64,000 nt of DNA, from contig NZ_JAJIWP010000001.1 in the NCBI RefSeq assembly GCF_020880975.1, positions 744,001 to 808,000 on the forward strand, written 5' to 3'. This document shows positions 1 to 9,391 of this stretch, one piece after another (position 1 is the stretch's first letter; each line of letters begins with the position of its first letter). The stretch is from Mucilaginibacter sp. UR6-1. GTDB taxonomy: Bacteria; Bacteroidota; Bacteroidia; Sphingobacteriales; Sphingobacteriaceae. The notes under the pieces are model-generated. The model was not told the origin of the DNA. It saw only the letters and a list, made by a program, of their open reading frames with translations, and searched no databases. The position numbers and the translations under genes were made by a program.

Positions 1-2565
1 GCGTCCTGTTGTTGATGCAGAGGTATTTCTGAAAGTAATAGTGGTTGATCCGCAACCGTAATTGTTGCCCACTATTTCAAATTGCGGGCGGGGGGCAGGG
101 TCAACCCTTACGGTAAGGCGGTGTACATTACCGGTACAGTTACCGTTAATTGGCGTTATTTCATAAACTACCGAGCCTATATCAGTTGAGCTGTTAATCA
201 AAACATCATTAATGGTTTTTGTGGTACCTGATGCTGTGTAACCCGAAACAGATGGCGAGTTGCTTACAACCTTCCACTCGTAGGTACTGCCTGCAACGGG
301 TGATGTTATAGTGTAATTAAGCGCTGTATTGGTACATATGTTTTTTGAAGTAGCGCTGGTTATATCATTTACAGGCTTTATTGAAACCACAAGCGGTGAT
401 GATGTGATGCTTTCGCAGCCACTGATATCAGTAGTGATAGTTAGCGTTAATGTGGCTTTACCGGCGGCTATCTCTGCCGCCGATGGCTTGTAAGTTGTAG
501 TCGGGCTATTTCTGTTACCAAAAACACCATTGGCATCAGTACTTTGCCAGGTAAGGGTGTTGTAAGTACCCGCCGTTAAGTTGGCATCAAGGTTTGATAC
601 ATCATCCGGGCATATCAGCGCTGTGAATTTGGGGTCAAGCTGTGGTGCATTGCGCAGGGTGATCTGCTGGGTACGCTCAACCATTACACCGCAATTATTT
701 TGATGCCTTACTTTAACTACATAAGTACCGGCCCCATCAAAACGGATGGTTGGGTAACGTGAATTTTTAGTTGAGCCACTAATAAACACCGGTTGAGTTG
801 CGCCCGCCGGTACGGTAGGGAATGTCCATTCGTAATTGGGCGATTCATTTTCGGCCGTACCGGTGATAACTGTTTTGGTCTTGTCAGCAGTTTCGTTAAA
901 AGGGATATCCAGTTTTACCTGGCAAAAGGTAACAGCAGGAGAGAGGGTTACGGTTGGTGTAGCATCAACCATGATCTCCTGCGGGGCAGATTGTATGGCA
1001 TCGCAGCCACCGGTGATAGTTAACCGTACTGAATATTTACCGGCTTGTGTAAACCTGAACACCGGGCTTGCGCTTGTAGCACTTGTGCCGGCGGTATAAG
1101 TGAAGCCGGTTGCCGGAGTAACAGTCCAGCGGTAAGTTGGGGTTATGGTAGTACAGGTGGTTGTATTATCATAAGTAGAAGTATTGGTAACCGATATGTT
1201 GTTATCAGTACAACCTGTTGCCGTAATAGTAAATTTTGGTACCGGCGGGTTTACTATACATATATTCATGGTATAGTCTGCCACATCACATTTATCATTA
1301 GCGCTCGGCTGAAATACCAGGGTTACCGTATACTGACCGGGTGTTGTATAAACGTGCGTAATACGGTCACTATATCGTTTGTTGGTTACTTGTGTGCCGT
1401 CGCCAAATTTCCAGGTATATAGCGCATTTGGATTTTCGCAAGAACCAGTACTTGAAGTTGGGCTTTGACCCGGATTTGAGATATTAGTAAATTCAACCGC
1501 TTTGCCCACGCAGCCAGTTGCAGCTACATTAAATTTATTTACAGCAGGCTCAAGCACTTGTGCAAACTGCGGCGATGTTGTACCTACATTACCGCAATAT
1601 GGATTGACACTTTGTAATTCCACCCTAAATACGCCTTTTTTATCCCCCCCGGCATCAAAACCACAGCTTGATTGTGTGTACATGTGTGTAAGCCGACCTT
1701 CCTGATTCCTGATATCGAAAATGGTAAAAGTTTGAACTGCTGTTCCGTCGCCGTAGCTTATACGGTAAGTTAAACCCGGAAAATTGTTCTGTATACCCGC
1801 GCTTGATTCGTAATCAATAAAAAAGGGCAGTTCTGTGTTATCATTCTTACAAACAATGTTACTGCCTGATGTACCCAGGTTGGTAAATACACGGTTGTTT
1901 ATCAAGGGGTAAGCCTTTGTGCCGATAACGCCACCAACTTCTGCGCGCGCTATGATAGTATAGTTAGTTGTTGAAGCTGTAAAACTTGCACCGGGCGAAA
2001 AATTCAGATCTGGCAGGGCGGTGTTATTGCCCTCGTTGTACATTTTAGCGGTAACAGTAGCACTACTGTTGGAATTGGTAAAGGTAAATGTGCGGTTGTT
2101 TATACCCTCGCAAAGCCCCCACACATCGGGGGTGTTTTGCAGGTAGGCTGATGAGTTAATACCTGGTGTATTGCCTTGTGAACCAACAATTGAAAATGTA
2201 TTTGATAGGGTGCTTGTTACGGCAGGGCTATTTGCTATTATCCGTATCCGGTAACTGCTGCCCGCAGGGGTGCCCGAAGGGATAACACCATTAATGTAAG
2301 TATTGTAAAAGCCCGTATATGAGCCTATTTCAACCGCGCTGCCAAAATTGCCGTTGGCATCTGAAAGCTGGAGTCTAAAAGTATTACCTGTACGTGTAAA
2401 ATACCCGCCTGTATAGTCAATTTTGAAGGATACACCTATGCTTGAACCCTGACCGTAAGGCCCCGGATCAACAGGACGCAAGGTTATGGTTTGTGCCAGT
2501 GCAGTGTTTGCACTGCCAATAATAATAGTCAGTAAAAGAAGAACCCGGGTAAAAAGTTTATCCAT
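1..2565 (-). CDS. Large secreted PKD-domain protein (5' part only; gene leaves the window at base 1)
   Basis: The minus-strand frame is open from an ATG at 2565 to the window edge, giving 855 codons without a stop. The first ~23 residues form a signal peptide (basic start, leucine/isoleucine core, end near TALAQ). Next comes a beta-rich Ig-like part, then several PKD-like units: one with a YGDG motif near residue 270, one with WKFGDG and HVYTTPG near 380-410, and others near 470-515 and 575-620. Cysteines are frequent. Bacteroidota proteins of this type are exported and usually end in a gliding-motility/type IX sorting domain, but that end lies outside the window, so sorting is inferred. The role is probably adhesion or surface matrix; the exact function is unknown. 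The stretch 2566-2692 separates it from the next gene. Confidence 0.85.
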   Translation of the reverse strand, partial: MDKLFTRVLLLLTIIIGSANTALAQTITLRPVDPGPYGQGSSIGVSFKIDYTGGYFTRTGNTFRLQLSDANGNFGSAVEIGSYTGFYNTYINGVIPSGTPAGSSYRIRIIANSPAVTSTLSNTFSIVGSQGNTPGINSSAYLQNTPDVWGLCEGINNRTFTFTNSNSSATVTAKMYNEGNNTALPDLNFSPGASFTASTTNYTIIARAEVGGVIGTKAYPLINNRVFTNLGTSGSNIVCKNDNTELPFFIDYESSAGIQNNFPGLTYRISYGDGTAVQTFTIFDIRNQEGRLTHMYTQSSCGFDAGGDKKGVFRVELQSVNPYCGNVGTTSPQFAQVLEPAVNKFNVAATGCVGKAVEFTNISNPGQSPTSSTGSCENPNALYTWKFGDGTQVTNKRYSDRITHVYTTPGQYTVTLVFQPSANDKCDVADYTMNICIVNPPVPKFTITATGCTDNNISVTNTSTYDNTTTCTTITPTYRWTVTPATGFTYTAGTSATSASPVFRFTQAGKYSVRLTITGGCDAIQSAPQEIMVDATPTVTLSPAVTFCQVKLDIPFNETADKTKTVITGTAENESPNYEWTFPTVPAGATQPVFISGSTKNSRYPTIRFDGAGTYVVKVRHQNNCGVMVERTQQITLRNAPQLDPKFTALICPDDVSNLDANLTAGTYNTLTWQSTDANGVFGNRNSPTTTYKPSAAEIAAGKATLTLTITTDISGCESITSSPLVVSIKPVNDITSATSKNICTNTALNYTITSPVAGSTYEWKVVSNSPSVSGYTASGTTKTINDVLINSSTDIGSVVYEITPINGNCTGNVHRLTVRVDPAPRPQFEIVGNNYGCGSTTITFRNTSASTTGR

Positions 2566-2692
2566 ATAACTCCGTAGATAAAAGCAGTTATGCAAACCTG
2601 TAAATTTCACTTACGTTTTAACAGGCAGCAGTTAAATAGCAGTTTTGCTTTCTTGTACGGAATTAAAGCTGAATAGTTACGTTTTTAAGCTA

Positions 2693-3931
2693 TCAGGCAA
2701 AGAAAAGATAGCACACCAGGATGGCTGTAATTACCCCCGCCAGATCAGCAAGTAAGCCTGCCGGAATAGCATAGCGCGAGCGTTTTATACCTACCGAGCC
2801 AAAGTATAAGGCAACAATATAAAAGGTAGTATCAGCCGAACCATTAAAGGTGCTGGCCAGGCGACCGGCAAAGCTGTCGGGGCCAAAGGTTTTCATAACA
2901 TCTATCATCATACCTTTTGAGCCTGAACCGCTTAAAGGTTTCATGTAGGCAACAGGCATAGCATCAACAAAGCGGGGATCGGCATTAAAACGGGTAACCA
3001 CCCAGCGCACGCCATCATTAATATAATCGAGCGCGCCGCAGGTGCGGAATACGCTGATGGCAACCAGCATGGCAACAAGGTAAGGTATTATCTTCACTGA
3101 TGTTTCAAAGCCGCCTTTAGCGCCCTCAATAAAAGCATCAAAAACATCAATTTTCTTTCTGAGTCCGCCTAAAATAATCACTACTGGTATCAGGAAAAGC
3201 AAAAAGTTGCTTGTTACATTTGATACCAGCGTTATTTGCTCTTTACTTAAATGCGTTGTTACGTACCATATAAAAGTGGCAATAAACAAGGTCAGTCCGC
3301 CTATCCAGCCCAATATAACCCGGTTAAACAGATTGATTTTTTGCCTTATTGATACGGCAATAATACCAACAACGGTAGCAACGTAAGTAGCGATAATGCA
3401 TGGAATGAGCACATCAGCGGGGTTAGCTGCACCCAGTATAGCCCTTTGCGCAATAATGGTTACCGGCAGCAACTGCAAACCTGATGTGTGCAGTACCAGG
3501 AACATGATCTGCGCGTTCGAGGCGGTTTCCTTATCCTTATTTAATTCCTGAAGGCTGCCCATAGCTTTAAGGCCAAGGGGAGTGGCGGCATTATCCAACC
3601 CAAGCATGTTGGCCGAAAAGTTCATCAGCATCTGGCCTGTGGCAGGATGATTTTTGGGTACTTCCGGAAATAAACGTTGAAAAAAAGGCCCCACAATGCG
3701 CGAAAGTAAGTTGATCGCTCCTGCTTTTTCGGCAACGTTAAGTATACCAAGCCAAAATGCCATATTCCCTATCAGCGGCAGGGCAATATCCATAACGGAT
3801 GATTTGGATGAATTGAACACCCCTTCAACCATTTGCTGAAATATCTGGGTATCACCTAAAAAAACAAGTTTAATGAGCCCGATTATAAAGGCGATCACAA
3901 AAAAAGCTATCCAGATGTAATTTAAAACCAT
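2693..3931 (-). CDS. SpmA-SpmB fused nucleoside-recognition (Gate) domain membrane protein
   Basis: A 412-residue polytopic membrane protein with about ten hydrophobic segments. Residues ~1-200 resemble spore maturation protein A (contains the conserved stretch MNFSANMLGLDNAATPLG) and ~210-412 resemble SpmB (contains MKPLSGSGSKGMMIDVM, then a GSADTTFY-type motif). In Firmicutes the two halves are separate genes; in Bacteroidota a single fused gene is usual, so the fusion is normal for the lineage. The organism is not expected to sporulate, and the true substrate is unknown; the nucleoside-recognition name comes from family annotation only. The gene stands alone between the PKD protein and divergently oriented osmC-type gene. 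Confidence 0.82.
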   Translation of the reverse strand: MVLNYIWIAFFVIAFIIGLIKLVFLGDTQIFQQMVEGVFNSSKSSVMDIALPLIGNMAFWLGILNVAEKAGAINLLSRIVGPFFQRLFPEVPKNHPATGQMLMNFSANMLGLDNAATPLGLKAMGSLQELNKDKETASNAQIMFLVLHTSGLQLLPVTIIAQRAILGAANPADVLIPCIIATYVATVVGIIAVSIRQKINLFNRVILGWIGGLTLFIATFIWYVTTHLSKEQITLVSNVTSNFLLFLIPVVIILGGLRKKIDVFDAFIEGAKGGFETSVKIIPYLVAMLVAISVFRTCGALDYINDGVRWVVTRFNADPRFVDAMPVAYMKPLSGSGSKGMMIDVMKTFGPDSFAGRLASTFNGSADTTFYIVALYFGSVGIKRSRYAIPAGLLADLAGVITAILVCYLFFA

Positions 3932-4096
3932 TCGATATTGTGCTACGGTGCGTGAAGATAGTGTTTTTATTAAAATTTTAAAGCGGCCGGTGTATGCGCA
4001 ACATCCCGCAAAAACATCATAATAAAAACATAAAGCAGGTATCGTTACTATATAAAACCGTTAAATTTATAACTTAGCCGTATTATATAATACACT

Positions 4097-4525
4097 ATGC
4101 CTAAAATAGAACTTTCGCGCGTTCATGGCGATTATGGCTTTGAAGCGTATGACGAGAACGGACACACCGTATGTATGGATACCAGCCCCGAAAGCGGCGG
4201 CGATAACTTTGGCGTTCGCCCGATGCAGATGTTGCTGATGGGAATAGGTGGCTGCTCAGCCATTGATGTGATCAGTATTTTGAAAAAACAGCGTCAGGAT
4301 GTGAAGGACTATAAGATGGTGATCAATGGCAACCGTGAGGCAGGCAAAGAGCCTTCACTGTGGCAAAATGTGGATATTGAATTTCACTTATACGGTACTA
4401 TTGATGCCGATAAAGCACAGCGTGCCGCCGACCTTTCTATTAATAAATATTGTTCGGTAGCGGCAACCTTAGAAAAAGCCGGTGCCGCCATAACCTGGCA
4501 GGTGTTTATACACCCGGCCGAGTAG
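4097..4525 (+). CDS. OsmC/Ohr family protein
   Basis: This 142-residue protein has the OsmC/Ohr fold signature: one reactive cysteine at C53 in the GGCSAID motif at the start of the central helix and a second at C119 in the KYCSVA motif. Family members reduce organic hydroperoxides with this cysteine pair, but many OsmC-like proteins in this subgroup are uncharacterised, so peroxide reduction is inferred. The stop is 27 bp upstream of the O-succinylhomoserine sulfhydrylase gene on the same strand, so co-transcription is likely. Cytoplasmic; no signal peptide. Confidence 0.85.
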   Translation: MPKIELSRVHGDYGFEAYDENGHTVCMDTSPESGGDNFGVRPMQMLLMGIGGCSAIDVISILKKQRQDVKDYKMVINGNREAGKEPSLWQNVDIEFHLYGTIDADKAQRAADLSINKYCSVAATLEKAGAAITWQVFIHPAE

Positions 4526-4552
4526 TGTTTAATTTTTACATTCTTTTTTCTC

Positions 4553-5734
4553 ATGTCAGATCAGTTGAACCCGATATCCAAAGCGATACGTATACAAACA
4601 TCAAAAACTGCTCAAAAAGAGCATTCTACACCACTTTATTTAACAAGTAGCTTTACTTTTGAAAATGCTGAAACCATGCGTGCGGCCTTTGCCGACGAGG
4701 TTGAAGAGAACATTTACAGCCGTTTCAGCAATCCTAATGTTGATGAGTTCATCAATAAAATGTGTGCACTTGAAGGTGCCGAGGATGGCTTTGCCACCGC
4801 CACAGGTATGAGCGCTATATTTTCATCATTTTTTGCCCTGTTAAAGCAAGGCGACCATTTGATATGCTGCAGCTCGGTATTTGGCAGTACCTTTACCATT
4901 GTAACAAAATATTTTCCGCGTTATGGCATCACCTGTACATTAGTACCGGCTGATGATAAAGCTGCCTGGGAGGCCGCTGTGCAACCTAACACTAAAATGG
5001 TGTATCTTGAAACACCAACCAACCCGCAAATAGGCATTATTGATTTGGAGTGGGCAGGGCAGTTTACTAAAAAGCATAACATCATACTAAATGTTGATAA
5101 CTGCTTTGCAACACCTGTAATTCAGCGTCCTATTGATTTTGGGGCTGATCTGGTAATTCACTCTGCTACAAAATGGATAGACGGACAAGGCCGTGTACTG
5201 GGCGGTGTTATTGTTGGCCGTGCCGATCTGGTTAAAGAGATTTACCTGTATTGCCGCCATAGCGGGCCTGCTTTATCGCCTTTTAACGCCTGGGTATTAA
5301 GCAAAAGTTTAGAAACGCTTGATGTACGTATGGAGCGCCACAGCAAAAACGCCCTTAAGGTTGCCGAGGTGCTGGAGCAGCATCCGGCGGTTTCATGGGT
5401 AAAATATCCGTTTTTGCCAAGCCATCCACAATACGCAATAGCCATAAAGCAAATGAAAGCCGGTGGCGGTGTGCTTTGTTTTGAGATTAAAGGCGGCTCG
5501 GCAGCAGGTGCTAAATTCCTGAATTCATTAAATATGATATCAGTTACCGCTAATCTTGGCGATACACGTAGTATTGCAGCGCACCCCGCCAGCACAACCC
5601 ACTCAAAATTAACTGAAGATGAGCGCTTATCGGTAGGTATTACGCCGGGACTTATCCGTATATCAACCGGCTTAGAGCATGTTGATGATATTATTGCTGA
5701 TATTGAACAAGCTTTAGCGCAAAGCACTAAATAA
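4553..5734 (+). CDS. metZ: O-succinylhomoserine sulfhydrylase (Cys/Met-metabolism PLP enzyme)
   Basis: A 393-residue enzyme of the cystathionine gamma-synthase PLP family. The PLP lysine is K207 in SATKWIDGQGRVLGG, and the YSRFSNPN motif near residue 55 and the ETPTNP motif near 160 are those of the family. The SATKWIDGQGR variant is typical of O-succinylhomoserine sulfhydrylase, which makes homocysteine from O-succinylhomoserine and sulfide in methionine synthesis. Cystathionine gamma-synthase or O-acetylhomoserine sulfhydrylase cannot be fully excluded from sequence alone. It sits between osmC-type (27 bp gap) and a DinB-fold gene (13 bp gap), likely one operon. I see no SAM riboswitch upstream of this group, in contrast with the cysteine desulfurase gene at 16881. 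Confidence 0.88.
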   Translation: MSDQLNPISKAIRIQTSKTAQKEHSTPLYLTSSFTFENAETMRAAFADEVEENIYSRFSNPNVDEFINKMCALEGAEDGFATATGMSAIFSSFFALLKQGDHLICCSSVFGSTFTIVTKYFPRYGITCTLVPADDKAAWEAAVQPNTKMVYLETPTNPQIGIIDLEWAGQFTKKHNIILNVDNCFATPVIQRPIDFGADLVIHSATKWIDGQGRVLGGVIVGRADLVKEIYLYCRHSGPALSPFNAWVLSKSLETLDVRMERHSKNALKVAEVLEQHPAVSWVKYPFLPSHPQYAIAIKQMKAGGGVLCFEIKGGSAAGAKFLNSLNMISVTANLGDTRSIAAHPASTTHSKLTEDERLSVGITPGLIRISTGLEHVDDIIADIEQALAQSTK

Positions 5735-5747
5735 TTATGTAGCTATA

Positions 5748-6572
5748 ATGAGCAGCCTGATACCGATACCTACCTTGCATTTATTTCCGGTGTTGGACAG
5801 GCTGCTTATTGAAATGCTGCGTTCGCTCTCACCGTCCGACTGGCAAAAGCCTACAGTTGCAAAATTATGGACGGTTAAGGATGTAGCAGCCCATTTGCTT
5901 GATGGCAATATGCGGGCAATATCTGCCATGCACAATCACAGCGGAAAACCGCCTCAAAATATTAATTCATATCCTGATCTGGTAAGTTATCTTAACCGGC
6001 TTAATGCCGTTTGGGTTGAGGCTATGGATAGGGTAAGCCCTGAACAGATAACAGATATGCTGGAGGCTACCGGACCTGAATATTATCAATACCTTTCATC
6101 ACTTGATCCGTTTGCGCCGGCTTTATACCCTGTAGCCTGGGCAGGTGAGGAGCAATCTCTCAACTGGTTTCATATAGCAAGGGAATATACCGAAAAATGG
6201 CACCATCAGCAGCAAATACGCCATGCTATTGGCAGTAATATTTTGTTGACGCGTGAGTTGTTTTATCCTTGTATTACCACTTTTATACAGGCCTTGCCTT
6301 ACAACTATCGCTATGTTGATGCACCGTATGGAACTGTAATCAATATTAATATAACCGGCGATGTTTGGTACTTACACAAGCATGAATCAGGTTGGCGGTT
6401 AATTGAGAACTTTGATAATGGAGCTACCACTACCATAACCATTAAGCCTGAAGCAGCGTGGCAAATGTTTACTAAAGCACTATCTCCGCAACAGGTGCAA
6501 CAGCATTCACTAATTGAAGGTAACATACTCCTTGCTCAGCAATTTTTTAGCAGCATAGCTGTCATGGCTTGA
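5748..6572 (+). CDS. DinB/maleylpyruvate isomerase-type (MDMPI N-terminal) protein
   Basis: A 274-residue protein whose N-terminal ~170 residues form a DinB/MDMPI-like four-helix bundle. The WTVKDVAAHLLDGN motif (with the first metal-ligand histidine) and the AREYTEKWHHQQQIRHA segment near residues 143-160 supply the usual metal ligands. The C-terminal ~90 residues look like the SCP2-type domain of mycothiol-dependent enzymes. Relatives use low-molecular-weight thiols as cofactor, but Bacteroidota generally lack mycothiol; the substrate here is unknown. It follows metZ by 13 bp on the same strand, so it is probably the last gene of the osmC-metZ operon. Confidence 0.72.
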   Translation: MSSLIPIPTLHLFPVLDRLLIEMLRSLSPSDWQKPTVAKLWTVKDVAAHLLDGNMRAISAMHNHSGKPPQNINSYPDLVSYLNRLNAVWVEAMDRVSPEQITDMLEATGPEYYQYLSSLDPFAPALYPVAWAGEEQSLNWFHIAREYTEKWHHQQQIRHAIGSNILLTRELFYPCITTFIQALPYNYRYVDAPYGTVININITGDVWYLHKHESGWRLIENFDNGATTTITIKPEAAWQMFTKALSPQQVQQHSLIEGNILLAQQFFSSIAVMA

Positions 6573-6708
6573 ACCCCTCTTGCTACAAAGTGTATTTAAT
6601 AGAGTTCACTTTACTATGATTGTTGGCAAAACAACAAAATGTTTAAACGTTGAATTATAAAAGTGTTAACGAAAAGGTTTAAAGCTTATTGTTCAATGAA
6701 TTAATTTT

Positions 6709-6730
6709 AATATTTCATCAATATTTCATC
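6709..6730. repeat. Tandem 11-bp repeat (two copies) upstream of the OmpA gene
   Basis: The unit AATATTTCATC occurs twice head to tail at 6709-6719 and 6720-6730, about 110 bp before the OmpA-type start codon. It could be a spaced regulator site on one DNA face, or chance in AT-rich DNA. Confidence 0.35.
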
Positions 6731-6838
6731 AAATTCTTAAAACTTAAAGTTGTGCTTAAGTTGCAGTTAGGCCGCATGGCACCAATGTTGCCCCTATTGG
6801 ACAATTCCTTAATGAGGATATTGATTAATTAAAATAAC

Positions 6839-8206
6839 ATGAAAACAACTTTAAAAAAAGCTTCGCTGCTGTTGACAGGCGTAATGGTAGGAGGCAAACT
6901 TTTTGCACAAACTCCTGATACTACAGTTTCAACAACAAATTATGTAGAGCCGTTCTCAGGCGGCAGTAACCTACGCACATGGTCAGTAGGTGTGCACGGT
7001 GGTTTACTTTCACCATCATCAATACTGGTGAACATGAGCCGCCAGGATTTTAAAAGCCCGCACGAAAATATTGGCTACGGCGCTTACATCAAAAAGCAAA
7101 TTCTTCCATCATTCGGCTTACAGCTTGATTTCTTACGTGGTAAGCTTGAAGGCGGTTTAGGTCAAACCAACAATGCTACAGGCAACACACCGCAAAGCTT
7201 TAGTACTGATCTGAACTGGTCGGCAGCTTTAAGTGGTCAGTTTACTTTAGCTAACATTAACTGGAGGCACAAAAAAGGCGCTATACAGCCTTACCTTACC
7301 GCGGGTGGTGGTGTGATAGCTTATCGCCCAAGCATTGTAAATGCCGATGGTTCAACCAGCAGCTTTAGTGATGGCGGTGGTAACATACACAAAGTGTACA
7401 TTCCGGTAGGTGCCGGTGTTAAGGTTAACCTGGGTTCAGGTGTAAACCTTGATTTGGGTTACCAAATAGGTTTTGTTAACGGCGATAATCTTGATGGTTA
7501 TAACTACTCACAAAACAATGACAAATTCTCTTACGCTCACGTAGGTTTAGAGTTTGCATTAGGCAGCAGCAAAAAACCGCAAATGGCAACTTACAACCCG
7601 GTAAACTCAATGCGTACCGAGTATTTACGCAAAACCCAGGATTTGCAAGGCCAGCTTAACATGCAGAAAGAAGAAAATGCTAAACTGCGTACAGATCTGA
7701 ATACAACCAACGAAAATCTGGCGAAACTGAGCGCTGATACTGATGGCGACGGTGTGCCTGATATGTATGACAAATGTCCTGGTACACCAGCAGGTACACA
7801 AGTTGATGGTTCAGGTTGCCCTATCGGCAAACGTGAAGTTAAAGTTTACGTAACTGAAGAAGACAAAAAAGTAGTTAAAGACGCGATTGATAACCTGGAG
7901 TTTGATTTTGGTAAAGCTACCATCCGCGCTAAATCATATCCAAGTCTTGACAAAGTAGCACAATTGCTTGTTGATAAAAACTTCAGCCTGAAATTAGCCG
8001 GTCATACTGATAATGTAGGTTCAGACGCAGCTAATCTTAAACTTTCAAAAGCACGTGCTGAATCAATCAAATCATACCTGGTAAGCAAAGGTGCAAACGC
8101 ATCACGTGTTGAAGCTACCGGTTACGGTGAAAGCCAGCCAATCGCCAGCAATAAAACTGCCGAAGGCCGTCAGCAAAACCGTCGTGTAGAATTTACCTTA
8201 TATTAA
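6839..8206 (+). CDS. OmpA-family outer-membrane protein with TSP3 calcium motif
   Basis: A 455-residue exported protein. Residues 1-24 are a signal peptide ending GGKLFAQ. Residues ~40-240 form an outer-membrane beta-barrel. A short coiled region follows, then one thrombospondin type 3 calcium-binding unit (DTDGDGVPDMYDKCPG near residue 300), then an OmpA peptidoglycan-binding domain (~345-455) with the LAGHTDNVG and NRRVEFTLY motifs. The protein anchors the outer membrane to peptidoglycan. It is a monocistronic unit: 265 bp of AT-rich DNA upstream and a strong hairpin terminator 27 bp after the stop. The architecture matches abundant major porin-like proteins of Bacteroidota. Confidence 0.9.
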   Translation: MKTTLKKASLLLTGVMVGGKLFAQTPDTTVSTTNYVEPFSGGSNLRTWSVGVHGGLLSPSSILVNMSRQDFKSPHENIGYGAYIKKQILPSFGLQLDFLRGKLEGGLGQTNNATGNTPQSFSTDLNWSAALSGQFTLANINWRHKKGAIQPYLTAGGGVIAYRPSIVNADGSTSSFSDGGGNIHKVYIPVGAGVKVNLGSGVNLDLGYQIGFVNGDNLDGYNYSQNNDKFSYAHVGLEFALGSSKKPQMATYNPVNSMRTEYLRKTQDLQGQLNMQKEENAKLRTDLNTTNENLAKLSADTDGDGVPDMYDKCPGTPAGTQVDGSGCPIGKREVKVYVTEEDKKVVKDAIDNLEFDFGKATIRAKSYPSLDKVAQLLVDKNFSLKLAGHTDNVGSDAANLKLSKARAESIKSYLVSKGANASRVEATGYGESQPIASNKTAEGRQQNRRVEFTLY

Positions 8207-8232
8207 TAGCTACACATTATAAATAAACAATT

Positions 8233-8268
8233 AACGGCGCATGGTTTGTAAACCATGCGCCGTTTTTA
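8233..8268 (+). terminator. Rho-independent terminator after the OmpA gene
   Basis: A perfect 14-bp stem (8233-8246 with 8251-8264) closes a 4-nt loop and is followed by a T run. It lies between convergent genes and can probably serve both, though the T-rich stretch is better on the plus strand. Confidence 0.9.
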
Positions 8269-8281
8269 GTATAATAACAAT

Positions 8282-8665
8282 TTAGTGTACGCTGTAAAAA
8301 TCAGCTATGCCGCCAAAATAAGTATCGCTCCAGCCTTCAACAATATCATCATAAGCCTCATCAGGTATATTGGTGTGTTTTAGCTCAGCCGAGGTGCCGT
8401 GTTTATCGGCATGAAGCTTAATGGTTACTATTGATGGCTCATCCTGCTCACCAAAATACCATTGCTGTACCACCTTTTTGCCATCCTCAAATTCAATATT
8501 CCTGCCTGATATACTGCCATCCCACATAGTAAATTCGGAGCCGGGCTCTGTCGACATTTCTGCCGGTTCGCCTGTCCAGAGCTCAATGGTAAGCGGATTA
8601 GTTATGGCCGCGTAAACCTCTTCGGGTGTGGCGGGTATGGTATAGTATTTCTTAAAATCTTTCAC
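8282..8665 (-). CDS. SRPBCC/AHSA1-domain protein
   Basis: A 127-residue soluble protein spanning a single START-like fold of the Aha1 C-terminal (AHSA1) family. The N-terminal PATPEEVYAAITNPLTIELW pattern and the C-terminal GWSDTYFGGIADF helix are characteristic. Members bind small hydrophobic ligands or act as chaperone partners; no specific ligand can be assigned here. It is downstream of, and on the same strand as, the acetate-type transporter gene (23 bp gap), so the two may be co-transcribed. Confidence 0.8.
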   Translation of the reverse strand: MKDFKKYYTIPATPEEVYAAITNPLTIELWTGEPAEMSTEPGSEFTMWDGSISGRNIEFEDGKKVVQQWYFGEQDEPSIVTIKLHADKHGTSAELKHTNIPDEAYDDIVEGWSDTYFGGIADFYSVH

Positions 8666-8688
8666 AGGTGCAAGTTAGCTAAATCCGG

Positions 8689-9279
8689 CTATTTTGCTAC
8701 CGGGCCAAGCGGTAATACCACACGGCCATATACTTCATTCAACACCTGCGCTATTCCGGTATATATGGCTGATGCACCGCATATAATGCCTTCATAACCT
8801 GCCAGGTGCTTAATATTTTCATTTCCGGTAGCATCACCCCAAACCAATAAACCGAATAGTATAACTAACGAGCCGAATACAAATTGAAGCGCCTTACTTA
8901 ATTTCAGGGTGCCAAAAAATAATAGCAGCGTGAACAATCCCCACATGGCCAAAAAGGCTACCAAAGCGTTATTGGCTGTTTTTTCGGCAAGGCCGAGTTT
9001 GGGTAAAAAATTCATACCCACAAAGGTTAACCAAAACATGCCATAGGAGGTAAAGGCGGTAAGGCCAAACGTGTTGTTCTTTTTAGCTTCAATAATGCCG
9101 GCAATAACTTGTGCCGTGCCGCCGTAAAAAATCCCCATGGAGAGGATCATGGCATTGATCTCAAAAAAACCGGCATTGTGAATGTTTAATAAAATGGTTG
9201 TCATGCCGAAGGCACATAAACCAAGCGGGGCAGGGTTAGCCGTGCTATCAACCACTGATACAGGTGTAGTTGTACTCAT
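8689..9279 (-). CDS. Acetate uptake transporter, GPR1/FUN34/YaaH family
   Basis: A 196-residue membrane protein with six hydrophobic segments and the family signature [14 protein letters not shown] in the first one. Relatives such as E. coli SatP carry acetate and succinate. I start at the ATG at 9279 (MSTTTPV): the frame can be extended to a TTG at 9321, but E. coli SatP is about 188 residues and the extension is not conserved-looking. The neighbour downstream is the SRPBCC gene. A role in acetate uptake or efflux is inferred from family. Confidence 0.85.
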   Translation of the reverse strand: MSTTTPVSVVDSTANPAPLGLCAFGMTTILLNIHNAGFFEINAMILSMGIFYGGTAQVIAGIIEAKKNNTFGLTAFTSYGMFWLTFVGMNFLPKLGLAEKTANNALVAFLAMWGLFTLLLFFGTLKLSKALQFVFGSLVILFGLLVWGDATGNENIKHLAGYEGIICGASAIYTGIAQVLNEVYGRVVLPLGPVAK

Positions 9280-9391
9280 AATTGTAAAGGAATTAAAAGG
9301 TATATTATTGGATACCTGCAATGTATGTTTAAAAACACATTAAGCAAAATTTTTTAAACCCGGCGATGTTTTTAGCGTTGTAACATTAATT

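Noticed and set aside
793..1705. Several plus-strand frames of 60-125 codons
   Set aside because: They lie inside the 855-codon open frame on the minus strand, which has a signal peptide and PKD motifs; the plus frames are low-complexity shadows.
9280..9321. TTG start for the acetate-type transporter
   Set aside because: The extension has no conserved residues and the ATG at 9279 gives the normal family length.
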